Part shown: in pieces, positions 26,967 to 38,893 of the stretch
Position numbering within the stretch: the stretch's first letter is position 1
Layout of the letters: every line of letters begins with the position of its first letter
Origin: Oryza sativa Japonica Group
Lineage: Eukaryota > Streptophyta > Magnoliopsida > Poales > Poaceae
Direction: 5' to 3'
Length of the DNA stretch: 64,000 nt
Assembly: GCF_034140825.1 (NCBI RefSeq)
Contig: NC_089039.1
Coordinates: 317,501 to 381,500 of the forward strand
Made by a program: the position numbers and the translations under genes
The notes under the pieces: generated by a model
Told to the model about the DNA's origin: nothing
What the model saw: only the letters and a program-made list of their open reading frames with translations
Databases searched by the model: none

Positions 26967-28545
26967 TACGTAGGAGTACGAGGTTAATGCAAAACCACGT
27001 GTTGCCGGTGAGCTTACCAAAGTTGAACCAAAGCGCATATGCATGTTGTATAGATATAAATATATGTTAAAGCAAAAGTATGATTGTGCCACGTGTGTAT
27101 TGTACGGAAAATACAAATAGCTTTCTCACATTTTAGCTACAGGAGAGATTTTTCTGTCTCTCTTATAGCAGATACTACTTCCGTAGAAAAAAAAAATCTT
27201 CCTACCATTTAAATTTTATCCTTAAAAAATTGTGTTTCAGGCAAGGTGGAACCCAACTAATTAATATAAGGTGAACTAATTGTTTGAACTTTCTTTTTAA
27301 CTAGTGGGTCCAAAATATGTATAAACAGTATAGATATGTGCATGCTCATTTGTGCTAGCTGAATCACTAGAAACAACACTTAATAGCAGCATGGCGCACG
27401 GTCATTTCTCATTTGTGTTGAATGCTACCTCTGTCTGAAATTTGCTAGAAAGACATTTTTTGGGGGGATGGAGGTAGTACATAATCAAAATTTTCCCAAT
27501 AATTTTGTGTGTAAATGCCACAACATGCTCTAGATGTATGGTTTTTTAGTACTACATCTTCTAATAATTAAAGTGTACAAATAATATGATGCAAATTTCA
27601 TGTAGAGAATAAATAAATTAGCTGAATGCAGCATGCATCCAGCTAGTAGGACCAGTGCTGTTTCCAAACTCCCTACAAGGTAGCATGGCTTCGATCTCCT
27701 TCAAACTGATTGAAAAGCAGCTAGTGCCATTACTAGTAAGGGAGAGATTTTCCTTCCACTTGAGTAATGTCCAACCGAATTGATAGATTACCTAGATAGA
27801 CACTAGGCGAAGATGTGATGGTTGCTTCCACCCAATTCACATCAATATAATTACCACTTGCATTTGCACAACCTTTCCAAATTCTACCTTCTTCCATTTT
27901 GAAGGTAAAAATAATAATTTAATCATATATTCTTTCTTAGCTGACAGAAAGAAAAAATTCTCCACAAACCTTTTGTGCTGGCGCTAGAATTTGATAAAAA
28001 TGCCCGGGGTGTTTTATGGCCACACAGTAAATTATATTGAAACTAGAACACATCATGGAGAAACAATTACTGAAAAGAGAGATGAGCATCAAATCGACAA
28101 GGCCATGTCATTTCGAAAGATATGGGACCAAAGATATCGAGATGAAGATAGAAAGAAAAGGAGAAAAAGGAAGAATGTCCAACGGATGAACAGTAATGTA
28201 TATGCTGAGTGCTGGCCTAGCATTGGAAAGATAATAACATGGAAATTCAGCTCTGGTGCCTTCTGTCTGGCACCTCGATCGGATGGTTGTGTAATTACAT
28301 GGATTTATTATTATTATTATATGTATATATATATATATATATGGATGTTCCACTTATACATATATATTACCTCACGCAAAGGATAAAAGGATCGATGCTT
28401 AACTGCTTTTGATGATTCAATTCAATATAAAAGCTAGTGCGTGGCAGAGTGTCATGATATACATTTTCATATATGATGATGACGATGCACTTGGAGTATA
28501 AAAATATCTTAATTTGTAGCAATTCATTATAGTTGGTAAGGAAAA

Positions 28546-28738
28546 CACTAGTAGTGTGGTGTGAAGTCGTAGGTGCATGACTCCATTCACTAGGGTTCAA
28601 ATCCGGTCTAGTGTCCACGAATATTACGTAGATGCAGGTGAACTTTCAACAGGATTTTAGTGAGATCGGTGATATATATGTCGCATGTGTAGTGGTGTGT
28701 GTGTTTATGCGTCTGCCGTGTAATCTAAAATAAAAAAA
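28546..28738 (+). mobile_element. tRNA-derived SINE
   Basis: About 193 bp with a Pol III B-box-like motif GGTTCAAATCC at 28594-28604, an A-box-like start (TAGTGTGGTGTGAAGTCG) and an A-rich end (CTAAAATAAAAAAA). It is bounded by an imperfect 17-18 bp direct repeat, TATAGTTGGTAAGGAAAA before and TATAGTTTGTAGGAAAA after. I cannot assign a named rice SINE family. A related fragment lies at 15335-15420. Confidence 0.7.
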
Positions 28739-29438
28739 TATAGTTTGTAGGAAAATTGAGGATGTGTATGAATTGACTCGATCAGCTGGCATGCATGGCA
28801 ACATATATATGGCTGGAAGTAAGTCAAGATATTTCTTCTAACGGTAGATTAGATAGATCATAGATCAAGGGAGCTAGCTAGCTATAGCTATAAAAGTAGA
28901 TCGAGTGGAACGAAGTCACACTCCCAATTTAGTTAAGTGCACCAGTAATCCAGCCTGCTAGTGCCAAAGGCAACCACATCAATTTTATCTTTGGCAAAGG
29001 AAAGAAAAGGAGGAAAGACAAAGAGGATGATCTAATAGGGTGAGCCCTCTATCTATCCCAAAAACAACCGAAAATGAATGTGAAATTGTGAATCAGAGCA
29101 AGCCAGAGAGGAAAAGCTATCTCCTCCTCCTTTCTTGCTTTGCTCTGAAACATCAACGTACACATATACTGCAAGAGAGCTACTAGCTAGAACGCATTAT
29201 ATATGCAGCAGCAGCAGCAGTAGCAGAGAAGAAGAAGATGAGAAGAATCTTGCAAGCTCGCTTTATTATATAAGGCCGGCTATCTTCCTTGTCTCTCTCA
29301 ACAAACATATATCACGCTGCTACTTACTAACACTGAAACCTCAGCTAAGATAATTAACTTAGCTAGTTGTCTCAGGATTATATTCAGCAGATCAGAAAGC
29401 AAGTTAATTAGTTAGTACTGTAATAAGTTGCTGCTGCC
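28739..29438 (+). promoter_or_regulatory. probable promoter and 5' leader of the WAT1-type gene
   Basis: About 700 bp before the start codon with no other gene. It has several AGCTAGCTA repeats (28870-28890), a 'gcagcagcagcag' run at 29204 and a TATATAAGGCC motif near 29268 that could serve as a TATA box. The transcription start is not determined. Confidence 0.35.
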
Positions 29439-31087
29439 ATGGATGGCAAGAAGCCATATGTGATCGCCATCATCATACAGGTGATCTACACGGGGTTGTA
29501 TGTTGTTTCCAAGGCGGCCTTCGATCAGGGGATGAACACCTTCGTCTTCATCTTCTATCGTCAGGCTGCTGCCACTCTTCTCTTGCTGCCTCTCGCCATT
29601 ATTCTCGAAAGGTAAATTGAAGAAGTAGCTAACTGTGCATGTCTCTGTATTGTTGGAATTGTTGTTGATGAAATTAAGGTAAAATTAATTTGAATGTTTC
29701 ATATATATATGCATGCATGGATATGCAGGAGAAATGCGCCAGCCATGTCGCTTCGGCTGTTTACCAAGCTTTTCATGTATGCTCTGCTCGGGTAAGACTA
29801 AGACACCACTGTACGCATAACCTAGCTAGCTACTTTTCATTTACGTAAATATGTCGATCGGTATGAACTAATCATCATCAAATATATAAATTGACATGAC
29901 TGAACTAACTGATTAGCTTGGCTGCAGGAACACAATAACCATGAACATGTACAACGTAAGTCTCAAGTACACCTCGGCGACGGTTGCATCTGCCACCAGC
30001 AACTCTGTGCCCGTCGTCACCTTCTTCTTGGCTGTCCTACTAAGGTATAATCTTTCAATCCATAATTAACACTGAACGACGACTGAACTAGTTAATCATT
30101 CATATGAGTTTGTTCAGTTAGGGACAGTAACTAATATACATATTGCATGCATGTCAACGGTTATGCTGTCTTTTGCCAACTTTAGATGGAGATTCAGAAA
30201 TAGAATTCAATAATTTTGTGGTCTTTTCTTGTGTCCTACATAATTCTATTCTATTATCTATAAAAAAAATTGTGGGGGGTTGCAGGCTTGAAGTGATCCG
30301 GCTGAGGACCTTGTCTGGCGTGGCGAAGGCGGCGGGCGTGGCGCTGTGCCTCGCCGGCGTGCTCGTCATCGCGCTCTACGCCGGGCCGGCGATCAGCCCG
30401 TTGAACCACCACCGCGCCTTGAGCGGCGGCGTCCATGGAGCAGAGAGCAGCGTGGGGACGGGGACGAGGGCGAGGTGGATGAAGGGGACGTTCCTGATGC
30501 TGCTATCCAACACGACATGGTCGCTGTGGATCGTGCTCCAGGCGTCGCTGCTCAAGGAGTACCCCAACAAGCTGCTCGCCACGCTCATCCAGTGCGCGCT
30601 CAGCACGCTCCAGTCGCTGCTGCTGGCGGCGGCGGTGGTGCGGGCCGACCCGGCGGCGTGGCGGCTGCGCCTCGACGCCGGCCTCCTCGCCGTCGCCTAC
30701 ACGGGCTTCGTCGTCACCGGCGTCTCCTTCTACCTCCAGGCGTGGTGCATCGAGAAGAAGGGCCCCGTGTTCCTGGCCATGTCCAACCCGCTCTGCTTCG
30801 TCTTCACCATCTTCTGCTCCTCCTTCTTCCTCGCCGAGATCGTCCACCTCGGCAGCATCGTCGGCGGCGTCCTGCTCGTCGCCGGCCTCTACAGCGTGCT
30901 CTGGGGTAAGAGCAAGGAGCACAACATCAATATGCAGCTCACGCTCGCCGCCGCCGCTTCTACCGAACAAGTGAAACAGCGGCAAGAGGAAGATCACAAG
31001 ATGGAGATCGCCGGCGGCGACGAGCAGGAGGAGATCAAGCAGCAGCAGCAGGGGAAAATGGCGGCGTCGCCGGAGCAACAAGTGTAG
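29439..31087 (+). CDS. WAT1/UMAMIT-type (nodulin MtN21-like) EamA transporter
   Basis: Four exons (29439-29611, 29729-29791, 29928-30044, 30286-31087) join in frame to 384 residues. It is a drug/metabolite-transporter superfamily protein with two EamA halves and an expected ten membrane helices. Plant members (UMAMIT/WAT1) move amino acids or auxin across plasma or vacuolar membranes; the substrate here is unknown. Visible family marks are KPYVIAIIIQVIYTGLYVV (helix 1), GMNTFVFIFYRQAAATLLLL, TSATVASATSNSVPVVTFFL, then W(S)LWIVLQA and the C-terminal block FLAMSNPLCFVFTIF...GSIVGGVLLVAGLYSVLWGK. The hydrophilic tail is rich in Gln and Glu and ends EQQV. The last exon is unusually long and GC-rich. 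The tandem paralogue has two introns in the corresponding region, suggesting intron loss here or gain there. No lesion was seen. Confidence 0.93.
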
Positions 31088-33881
31088 CTAGCTTTTGTAC
31101 CTAATAAATGACATAATTAATTAGCTAGAACCTAATAAGTTGTTAGTGTTGATAACCGAGAGATATACCTCGTGTCAATCTAAAGACGATATGATTAATT
31201 AAGGGAGTATTTAGATCACAGTCGTATCAAAATTCAAAAAAAAAAACTAGTCACATTTCTCTCGTCCCTTGGGTGATAATCTAATAGGCAATTTTCCCAT
31301 CTTTTTAAAAAATGATATCTTAAGGTATCACATTAAAATTTGGTATCTCTACTAAAACACCTCCAGGTACCAAATTTTAATATCTACAAAATAAACTTTT
31401 AAGGATTGTAATTGTTCGCATCACTCCTTTATTAGTTATTTTTAACAAAGTTCCTTCTTTGGATCAAATGTTGAACAACAAATTATTCCAACCTACAGTA
31501 AATTATAACTCATAAAAAATTACAAAATCAGAAATATCAAACATAGATTAAAAAAGTAAAACCGTATATAATAGAATAATTATAGTTAAAATGGACTAAA
31601 TTTACGCGTTGCATAGCACAGTAATTTTAAGCTTCGCAATGTGCAAGTTTACATAACTCAAAATTTATTTTCAGAGCCTGAAATCTATCAAATCCCTATA
31701 ACTAATACTACATCCTAATTAACAGGTATTCAGACCTCTTTATACTTTATTATTTTGTGAGAATACTTCTCAATAATACTTATAACTTTTATAAGGACTA
31801 GAATAAAATTTGTTGACTAACTTTTATATTATGTATTTTTCGCCGGGTTGGCAACGAAGAAGTGCCCCAAATAATTTTATTGACTGAGAGAAGATAAATA
31901 TTTTTAATAAACATAGTTGTTGAGCTTACATTTTCTAACTTTTTGGTGAAATTTATTAATTGTTGTGCATGATATGTACATGGAAAACTTGTGTGGATAA
32001 GACATGTTCCCATGTATGTATGCTATATATACCTCTCAAAAGAAAATGAAAGTAATGCTCCACACTAAGTGGTTTGAATTCTGGCCCTCATTATTTGCAG
32101 GTTGAATGCGAATCAAACTCATGGGCATCATCTTTTCACTTATGCTTATGCTTATCAGCCAAAATTTAAATTTTTAACCTTAAATTCGGAGCTGATTTTG
32201 TGGTTTTTTCATCAAAGTTTATTTTTCAGCCTTTGCTTTTAGATCGCTAAAAACACGTATATAAAAGTTTTATTCACAAATTACTTTTCGTTTGCAAATA
32301 TGCAGTTTCGCTTATTCCGTAAATAAGCGAAACGATGGCTCCGTATATATCATTTCTTGGACCAAATGGATCAAATGAAGGCCCAATTAACATGGACACC
32401 AATTTCAATGATGGGCCGTGAAAGTAAGCCTGAAACATGCATGTACAAGCTAGCATTAATTAATGAAAAAAGGTCCAGGCCAAATTGCATTAAGGCCTCT
32501 CAACCACAAAACCACATATAAAGCTTCCTTAAAATCAGTACAAATCGAATCCAAGAGCCGTTTGAATGGTGATTGTTTACATGCAATGTGCCCCGGTTCC
32601 CTCATCCCCTCCACCGTTATGCCTTGTTCAGGCCTTGTTCGTTTAATCCCATAGAGGAGGGATTGAAGGAGATTATTCTCTCTCAATCCCCTTCAATCCC
32701 TTTTAATCCCTTCCAAACCAAATAAGATCTTAAGGAATAGAAGGGGTAGACAGAGAAGAAGGAAAAAGAGAGGTAAAGGGTGAGAGAGGTGCCGAGCTCA
32801 TTATTTTTCATTACTTTTGTCTAACTGAATGTGGATCTATATATTGAGTTTTTTAATTTTAGTTTTTCTTCTAATATTATGTAAGCGCTATATGGATGAA
32901 TACCAAATCAACATACCACGCAGATGCAACGCGGCATGAAATGCTTGATGAACTTGATTTGCACTAATTTTGATAACAAAAGATGCTCCATACCCGATTT
33001 TACAATTGAGAGACACGAATAAAATTCAACATAGTTGAGTGGGACATAAAGTGGACTTTTCCTTGGTGGCTTGACCTGACCCATCGTACATATATTACCT
33101 ATGTACTAAATATATGATACAATTGATTTTATTCGGTTTTTATCACTATTTTTATTAGGAATATAACAGTAATATCTAATAATTTATTTTAAGAAAACAT
33201 ATTGTCTAGTAGTTCAAAGAAGCGTGTGCATGGAAAAAGGTTCGTTCAAACAAACGCACCCTAAAGTTTGAAATGTTAATTCGGTGATGCGTATTCACAC
33301 TTTGAACTAACCTAGAACTCCGGAATCCTGGATACAAAACCAAGGAGTGAACATTAGAGTAGTACAAAGATATTCTTTGTTATTGACGGATATACATAGG
33401 TAGTCCATTAAGCAAGCGTTAACTCTGACAGATCGATAATCAGCTACTAGTCTCCAGCTAATCAGCTAGCTAGCACATGACGGGTTAATTAATTTGTTAA
33501 TTAACAGGAGATGTACATGTACAATGTGTTCTTTTATGACTCCAACAAAAAGCATCTCGCATCACTATATTTATATTGATAATAAATTTTTGGTTCTCGA
33601 TATATAATTCTAACCTATTGCTGAGGTATAAAAAATTAATACTCCCTCTGCACAATATATGTACTCCCTTCGTTTTCATATTATGAGTAAATCCATTATT
33701 TATCTTAAATCAAATATTTTTAACTTTGACTAAGTTATAAAAAATGTACTAATACAAATACAACATTAAATTAGTTTGGTTAAAAACATGTTAAGTATGT
33801 CATTTTTTTTATAGATTGGTCCATGAAGGGAATACTTATAGGGTGTACTTCTTTGTATCTTTTTGAGCACCTTATACTCTA
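31088..33881. other. spacer between the two WAT1 copies, part 1
   Basis: AT-rich with no exon chain. It holds the dispersed repeat at 32120-32345, an inverted pair of ATCCC-rich phrases at 32645-32715, and a partial Stowaway-like left end near 33660 (CTCCCTTCGTTTTCATATT). Nothing coding was identified. Confidence 0.5.
32120..32345. repeat. dispersed AT-rich MITE-like repeat
   Basis: Same family as 7337-7505: CATCATCTTTTCACTTATGC, AAATTTAAATTTTTAACC, ACACGTATATAAAAGTTTTA, then CGCTTATTCCG. It ends in a small hairpin (TTTCGCTTATTCCG...AATAAGCGAAA). The 3' border is placed at the hairpin; no target duplication was resolved. Confidence 0.55.
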
Positions 33882-34116
33882 CTCCCTCCGTCCCCTAATA
33901 TAAGGGGGATTTTAACACTTTGCTTATACTATTTGACCATTTGTCTTATTAAAAAAATTTGGAATTATTTATTTTATTTGTGGCTTATGTTATTATCCAA
34001 AGTACTTTAAGCACAACTTTTCGTTTTCTATATTTACACAAATTTTTTAAATAAGACGACTTGTCAAACAGCGCAAGTAAAATATCAAAATATCTTATAT
34101 TATGGGATGGAGAGAG
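33882..34116. mobile_element. Stowaway-like MITE
   Basis: 235 bp flanked by TA. Ends are CTCCCTCCGTCCCCTAATATA and TATATTATGGGATGGAGAGAG. Non-coding. Confidence 0.8.
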
Positions 34117-35053
34117 TAAATATATACTCCTCCGTCCACAAAGATTTAATTATTTCTAGCAATTCTTAGATGAATTAGTAGTGGGCGTGATGCATCTTAT
34201 TATTAATTTTTGGTTATATTTAGTTCGGTCCAAATTAATTAAATGCATATATCTTAGTTGGTTGTAACCCCTATAATAAGATCTTCGATCGTGGGACAAA
34301 TTTTAAACATTAGAAATGAAGCCTTCCACGGGACGGAGGATTCGATCGATCACGAGATGTCGATTAATTGAAAATTACATGTATGATTGGTCGTCATTTC
34401 TATCCTAACAACTTGATTATTTTTCTTATTTTATTTCTTTTATTATTTTGGAAAATGCTCATTAGCTGATATATATGCTGACTCGTTAAGAGCATGCATT
34501 AATTTGCTGATGATTGTATAATACTAGTATACTATACTACAGTAGTTGTACAAGATACTGATACATTTGCTGGCTTAATTGGCCGACTTAGCTGCGTTCG
34601 TTAGAATGGGTTAGGAAACATTATATTTCTTCTAGCATGCAAAACGAAATGACAAATTAACATGTGACTACTTATATATTGACTAAAATAAAGAAAATAG
34701 ATTAATATGTTTTTAAGGCAACTTTCCTATAGTTTTCTTTATAAAAAAATATACAATTTAACAGTTTGGGAAGCATGCATGTGGAAAACAAGTCAGTGAT
34801 AGTGAACACAACTTAAGCTTTGTTTTACTTTCTAAGGCGTATTAGCTTTTTATACAGTCTTTTAACATCATACTTTGATCATTAATTTATTTTATAATAT
34901 ATTACAAATTAATATATATATATATATATATATATAATATTTTTAGTACGCTAAAAATACTATATGTATGATACTACATATATTTCATAGTTCAATTAAT
35001 TATCAAAAAATTTAAATAATGACTTTACGGACGATAAGATGTCTAGGATAGTA

Positions 35054-35279
35054 CTACCTCCATTTTTTTAATGTATAATGTCATTGGCTTTTTAATCAAC
35101 ATTTGATCATTCGTCTTATTCAAAATTTGTGTGCAAATATAAAAATATTTAAATCATGCTTAAGAATACTTGATAAATTAAGTCACTAAAATAAATGATA
35201 ATTACATATAACTTTTTTGATGAATGGTCAAACGTATCTCAAAAATCAACAGCGTCATACATTAAAAAGACGGAGGAAG
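35054..35279. mobile_element. Stowaway-like MITE
   Basis: 226 bp flanked by TA. Ends are CTACCTCCATTTTTTTAATG and CATTAAAAAGACGGAGGAAG. It lies about 30 bp from a second Stowaway-like element, both upstream of the damaged WAT1 copy. Confidence 0.75.
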
Positions 35280-35308
35280 TATATTTTAGAACAAACAGAG
35301 TATATATA

Positions 35309-35544
35309 CTCTCTCCGTCCCTAAATATTTGATACCGTTAACTTTTTTAAATATGTTTGATTGTTCGTCTTATTCAAAAACCTTTGTGAAATATGTAAAA
35401 CTATATTGTATGCATGAAAGTATATTTAACAATGAATCAAATGATAGGAAAAGAATTAATAATTACTTAAATTTTTTGAATAAGACGAATGGTCAAACAT
35501 ATTTAAAAAAGTCAACAACGTCAAACATTTAGGAACAGAGAGAG
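35309..35544. mobile_element. Stowaway-like MITE
   Basis: 236 bp flanked by TA. Ends are CTCTCTCCGTCCCTAAATA and ATTTAGGAACAGAGAGAG. Same subfamily as 15673-15907 by the internal 'gtcaac..cgtcaaacattta' arm. It ends about 330 bp before the WAT1-like start codon. Confidence 0.8.
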
Positions 35545-35878
35545 TATTATAATAAGCAGATGGAGACTGGACCCCTGGCGTCAGAAAGTTAATAAATCCC
35601 AATCGATCAATGTACATGCATATATGATTCAGAGTCCAAATGCACACATGATCAATCAATTAATAGATTAGGTAGGTACGGTGATTCAGAGTCCACAATA
35701 CACAATAGCTAGAGAGGTGAGTACTGAGAAGCATCCTTGTGCTCTCTTTCTTCTTTGTGTCTTTGTTTCTTTTCTTTTTTCCAAAGTGAGCATGTATAGA
35801 GACAGCAGACTGCTTGCTGACTAAAGCAATATATCAAGTCGCTAATTACAATCAAGACGCAGATCAGAAGTGAGTAAG

Positions 35879-37809
35879 ATGGAGGAGAAGAAGCCATACG
35901 TAATAGCGATGCTGATACAAGTGATTTACGCGGGTATGTTCGTGGTCACCAAGGCCGCCTTCGATGAGGGGATGAACACCTTCGTCTTCATCTTCTATCG
36001 CCAGGCTGCTGCCACTCTTCTCTTGCTTCCTCTCGCTCTTCTTCTCGAGAGGTAACTAATTAATTGATTAATTATTTTAACCATGCATGCATGCGTTACT
36101 TAATTGCATCTCAAGCTGTTCATTGATCTGAATGTATGGTGTTGTATGTGTAGGAAAAACGCGCGATCGATGTCCTTGATGTTGCTCATCAAGCTCTTCT
36201 TCTGCGCCTTCATCGGGTACAAATTAATTAGCAATATACACGTACATGGCATGCGTCTTGAGATTCAGATCAATCATCAATTAATTAATCTGCAGGAATA
36301 CATTTAGCTTGAATCTGTACAACGTAAGCATGAAGTTCACATCTGCAACAGTGGCATCTGCAGCAAGCAACTCTTTGCCTGTCATCACCTTCTTCCTCGC
36401 CCTCATAACCAGGTAGGAGTACATACGTATATATCACTGATCTCTCTAGCTATAGCTAGCTCGTTAGTACATGAGTATATATATATATATATACGTGTAG
36501 GATGGAGTGTGTGAAGGTGAGGAGCTCATCGGGCATAGCCAAGCTCGCCGGCGTGGCGCTCTGCTTCGCCGGAGTCATGGTGCTCGCCTTGTACAAGGGT
36601 CCGGCGCTGAACCCAGTGAGCCACCACCACCACCACATCGCCAGCTTCGCCGGAGCAGCAGCAGCAGGGGAGCGTGGATCCGAGGCATCTTCCTGATGGT
36701 GTTGGCGAACGTGACGTGGTCCATCTGGATCGTCCTCCAGGCGGCGGTGCTCAGGGAGTTCCCCAACAAGATGCTGGTGACGGCGGCGCAGTGCGTCTTC
36801 TCCACGGTGCAGACGGCGGTGGTGGCGGCGGCGGCGGAGAGGGAGATGGCCAGGTGGAAGCTCCGCCTCGACATCAGCCTGCTCGCCGTCCTCTACACCG
36901 TAAGCTAGCTATACTAGACATGACCTACGTCCCAGAAAAAAAATAATAATAACTTTTAGCTATAAACCTAGACAACAGAGACGGAGTTACTTGTGTATTA
37001 ACGGATACTCAGAAACCCAGTTTAGAAAAAAAATTTCAGCTATAATTTATCTATTTTTACCGTATATACGTATCCTCAATCGAAACTTAATTAGACACTC
37101 ATATCAAGTTAAACTCGATCCAAAATAGACTAAAATAAGCGAGTGAAACCTTTTCATTTTGTTTTAGCTCCATCCTAACTGGACACATGCTATATCCATA
37201 TTCATATGTAGAAGTTGGCTTTTTTTTTTCAACGGAGGGAGTTGCTAACTATTGCTGAATCATCGTTTTCGCCGTCGTCGTCCTAGCTCATCGATCTCGA
37301 TAGATTAATCTCCATGGATGGATGCAAATGCAATTGCAGGGTTTGGTGGTGACGGGGGTGTCATACTACCTGCAGGCGTGGTGCGTGGAGCTCAAGGGAC
37401 CCGTGTTCTTGGCCATGTCCAACCGAGATCGTCCACCTCGGCAGGTAATTACTCTACAGCTGATTAACCCGACCGACCGATCGGTTACATTATTAACTGT
37501 TGCAAATTAATTACTCAATCAATTATCAATGGCCTATATAGCTAGCTAATTGAATTCATGGACAGTATTATAGGGGGGATTCTGCTGGTGGGAGGGCTCT
37601 ACAGCGTGCTGTGGGGTAAGAGCGCCGAGATGACGATGAATGGCAATGGTGATGACCAGCAGCAGCAGCAGCAGCAGCAGCAATCCCACCACAAAATTTC
37701 TACAGAGATGGTTGTGGTGGAGAAGACGATGATCAGTGGCAGCCAAGAGAAGGATCAGAATAATAATGAACAATCCACACCAACAAAATCACCGCTTCAG
37801 CAAGTATAG
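35879..37809 (+). pseudogene. damaged tandem paralogue of the WAT1-type transporter
   Basis: Six recognisable exons (35879-36051, 36154-36216, 36296-36412, 36501-36899, 37340-37444, 37566-37809) match the gene at 29439, including identical lengths for the first three. Helix 1 reads KPYVIAMLIQVIYAGMFVV and the C-terminal GGILLVGGLYSVLWGKS is present. Two lesions are visible. Around 36650-36680, near a GCA repeat, the reading frame changes: the upstream frame stops shortly after GERGSEASS, while the conserved IFLMVLANVTWSIWIV lies in another frame. In the fifth exon, after FLAMSN, 47 bp present in the paralogue are missing between CCG direct repeats, removing the PLCFVFTIF helix and shifting frame. 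An intron bridging the first lesion is not supported by usable splice sites. The promoter-proximal region holds two Stowaway-like elements. If the sequence is correct this cannot make a normal transporter; a truncated N-terminal product is possible. Confidence 0.82.
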
Positions 37810-38893
37810 TTATAGTGTGATCGATCTACTAACTAGCTCCATCGATACGTACGTGAAGGAAATGAGAAACGACCAGGGGTCACCTTTTTAATTATTTGAT
37901 ATTATATCATTTCCTCGTTTTTTTTTTCGTACGTGAAGGAAATGTGCCCGTATCCATCCATGTGACCTACTAATTAACTTTGACTCCATCTGTATTAAAT
38001 CACAGACTAGTATAGTACCAGTACAGCAAACTAAAGGAACTGACTTCGGTCAGAGATTCACATATATAAGTAACTGTTTGACTTCTTTAATCAGGTGAAG
38101 CCCCAAGACATTAGCAAATGTTTTAGTATCTCTCTGTTTTTTTATCTGGCAACTGTTCCCTAGATACTCCCTCTACCAAAAAAAATAATAATAATCCAGA
38201 ATTAGGTTTTTCATGTCCATATTCGTTTCTAATATTGTTTTTCTCAAGAGAGGGGAGTAATATTTTCCCATTGCATCTCGTACATCGCAAATAGGCATGC
38301 AATTTAATTAATCCAACTCGTTACCTATACCCCAATTCCAGAATCCTACGAATTGGGGTATTAGGCATACGAAAATTCTTTTGTTACAATCCTATACTCC
38401 AATTCGTAGGAATTTTGCACAAGAGCTTCTTCTCTCTTTGTATCTCTTCTCTCTAAAAATCAATCCAAATTCATGTGTCATTTTTATGTGAGCTATCCAA
38501 ACACATCATCTTGCAAATTCCTGTTTTTTTGCATTCTGGATTTGCTTACACATGACATCTCATTCATTCCTATTCCCGTATTTTTAAAATCTTATGTTCT
38601 AAAGGAGCTCGAAGTCTTTCTAGGACAAGTGAAGGGGGGGGGGGGGGTTTAAAAATGAGTTATTTTGGGACGAATTGTGTGCTCAATATACATGCCAACA
38701 CTGGCATAAAAAAATGTGCATCGATCAGTGAAATGACTATTTTGTATGCACAACAATATATACACATTGATTTGAGGGGCATAATTTGGCATATACTTTC
38801 ATTATTCCTATAAACAAGAACGTTGCACTAATAACTCAGTACAAATATGCTTGATACTTTGATTTTGGTTTGAAAAAGATAGGTAAAAGTTTT
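37810..38893. other. spacer downstream of the WAT1 pair
   Basis: No gene seen. It contains an inverted phrase pair around ATCCTACGAATTGGGG (38340-38360) and CCAATTCGTAGGAATT (38398-38413), a run of 14 G at about 38634-38647, and a decayed MITE-like end (CTAAAGGAGCTCG) at 38600 similar to the one at 40480. Confidence 0.45.

Noticed and set aside
27991-28386. Long plus-strand open frame with Lys/Arg-rich middle and a Tyr/Ile repeat tail
   Set aside because: No recognisable domain; the tail is just the TA microsatellite. No splice or promoter context supports it.
30346-31081. Long alternative frames in the last WAT1 exon
   Set aside because: Out-of-frame shadows of a GC-rich exon with Arg/Pro/Ala bias and no family match.
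36610-36690. A short intron that would repair the frame in the second WAT1 copy
   Set aside because: A GTGAGC donor-like site exists, but AG sites give either the wrong phase or an intron of about 29 bp, too short for plants.
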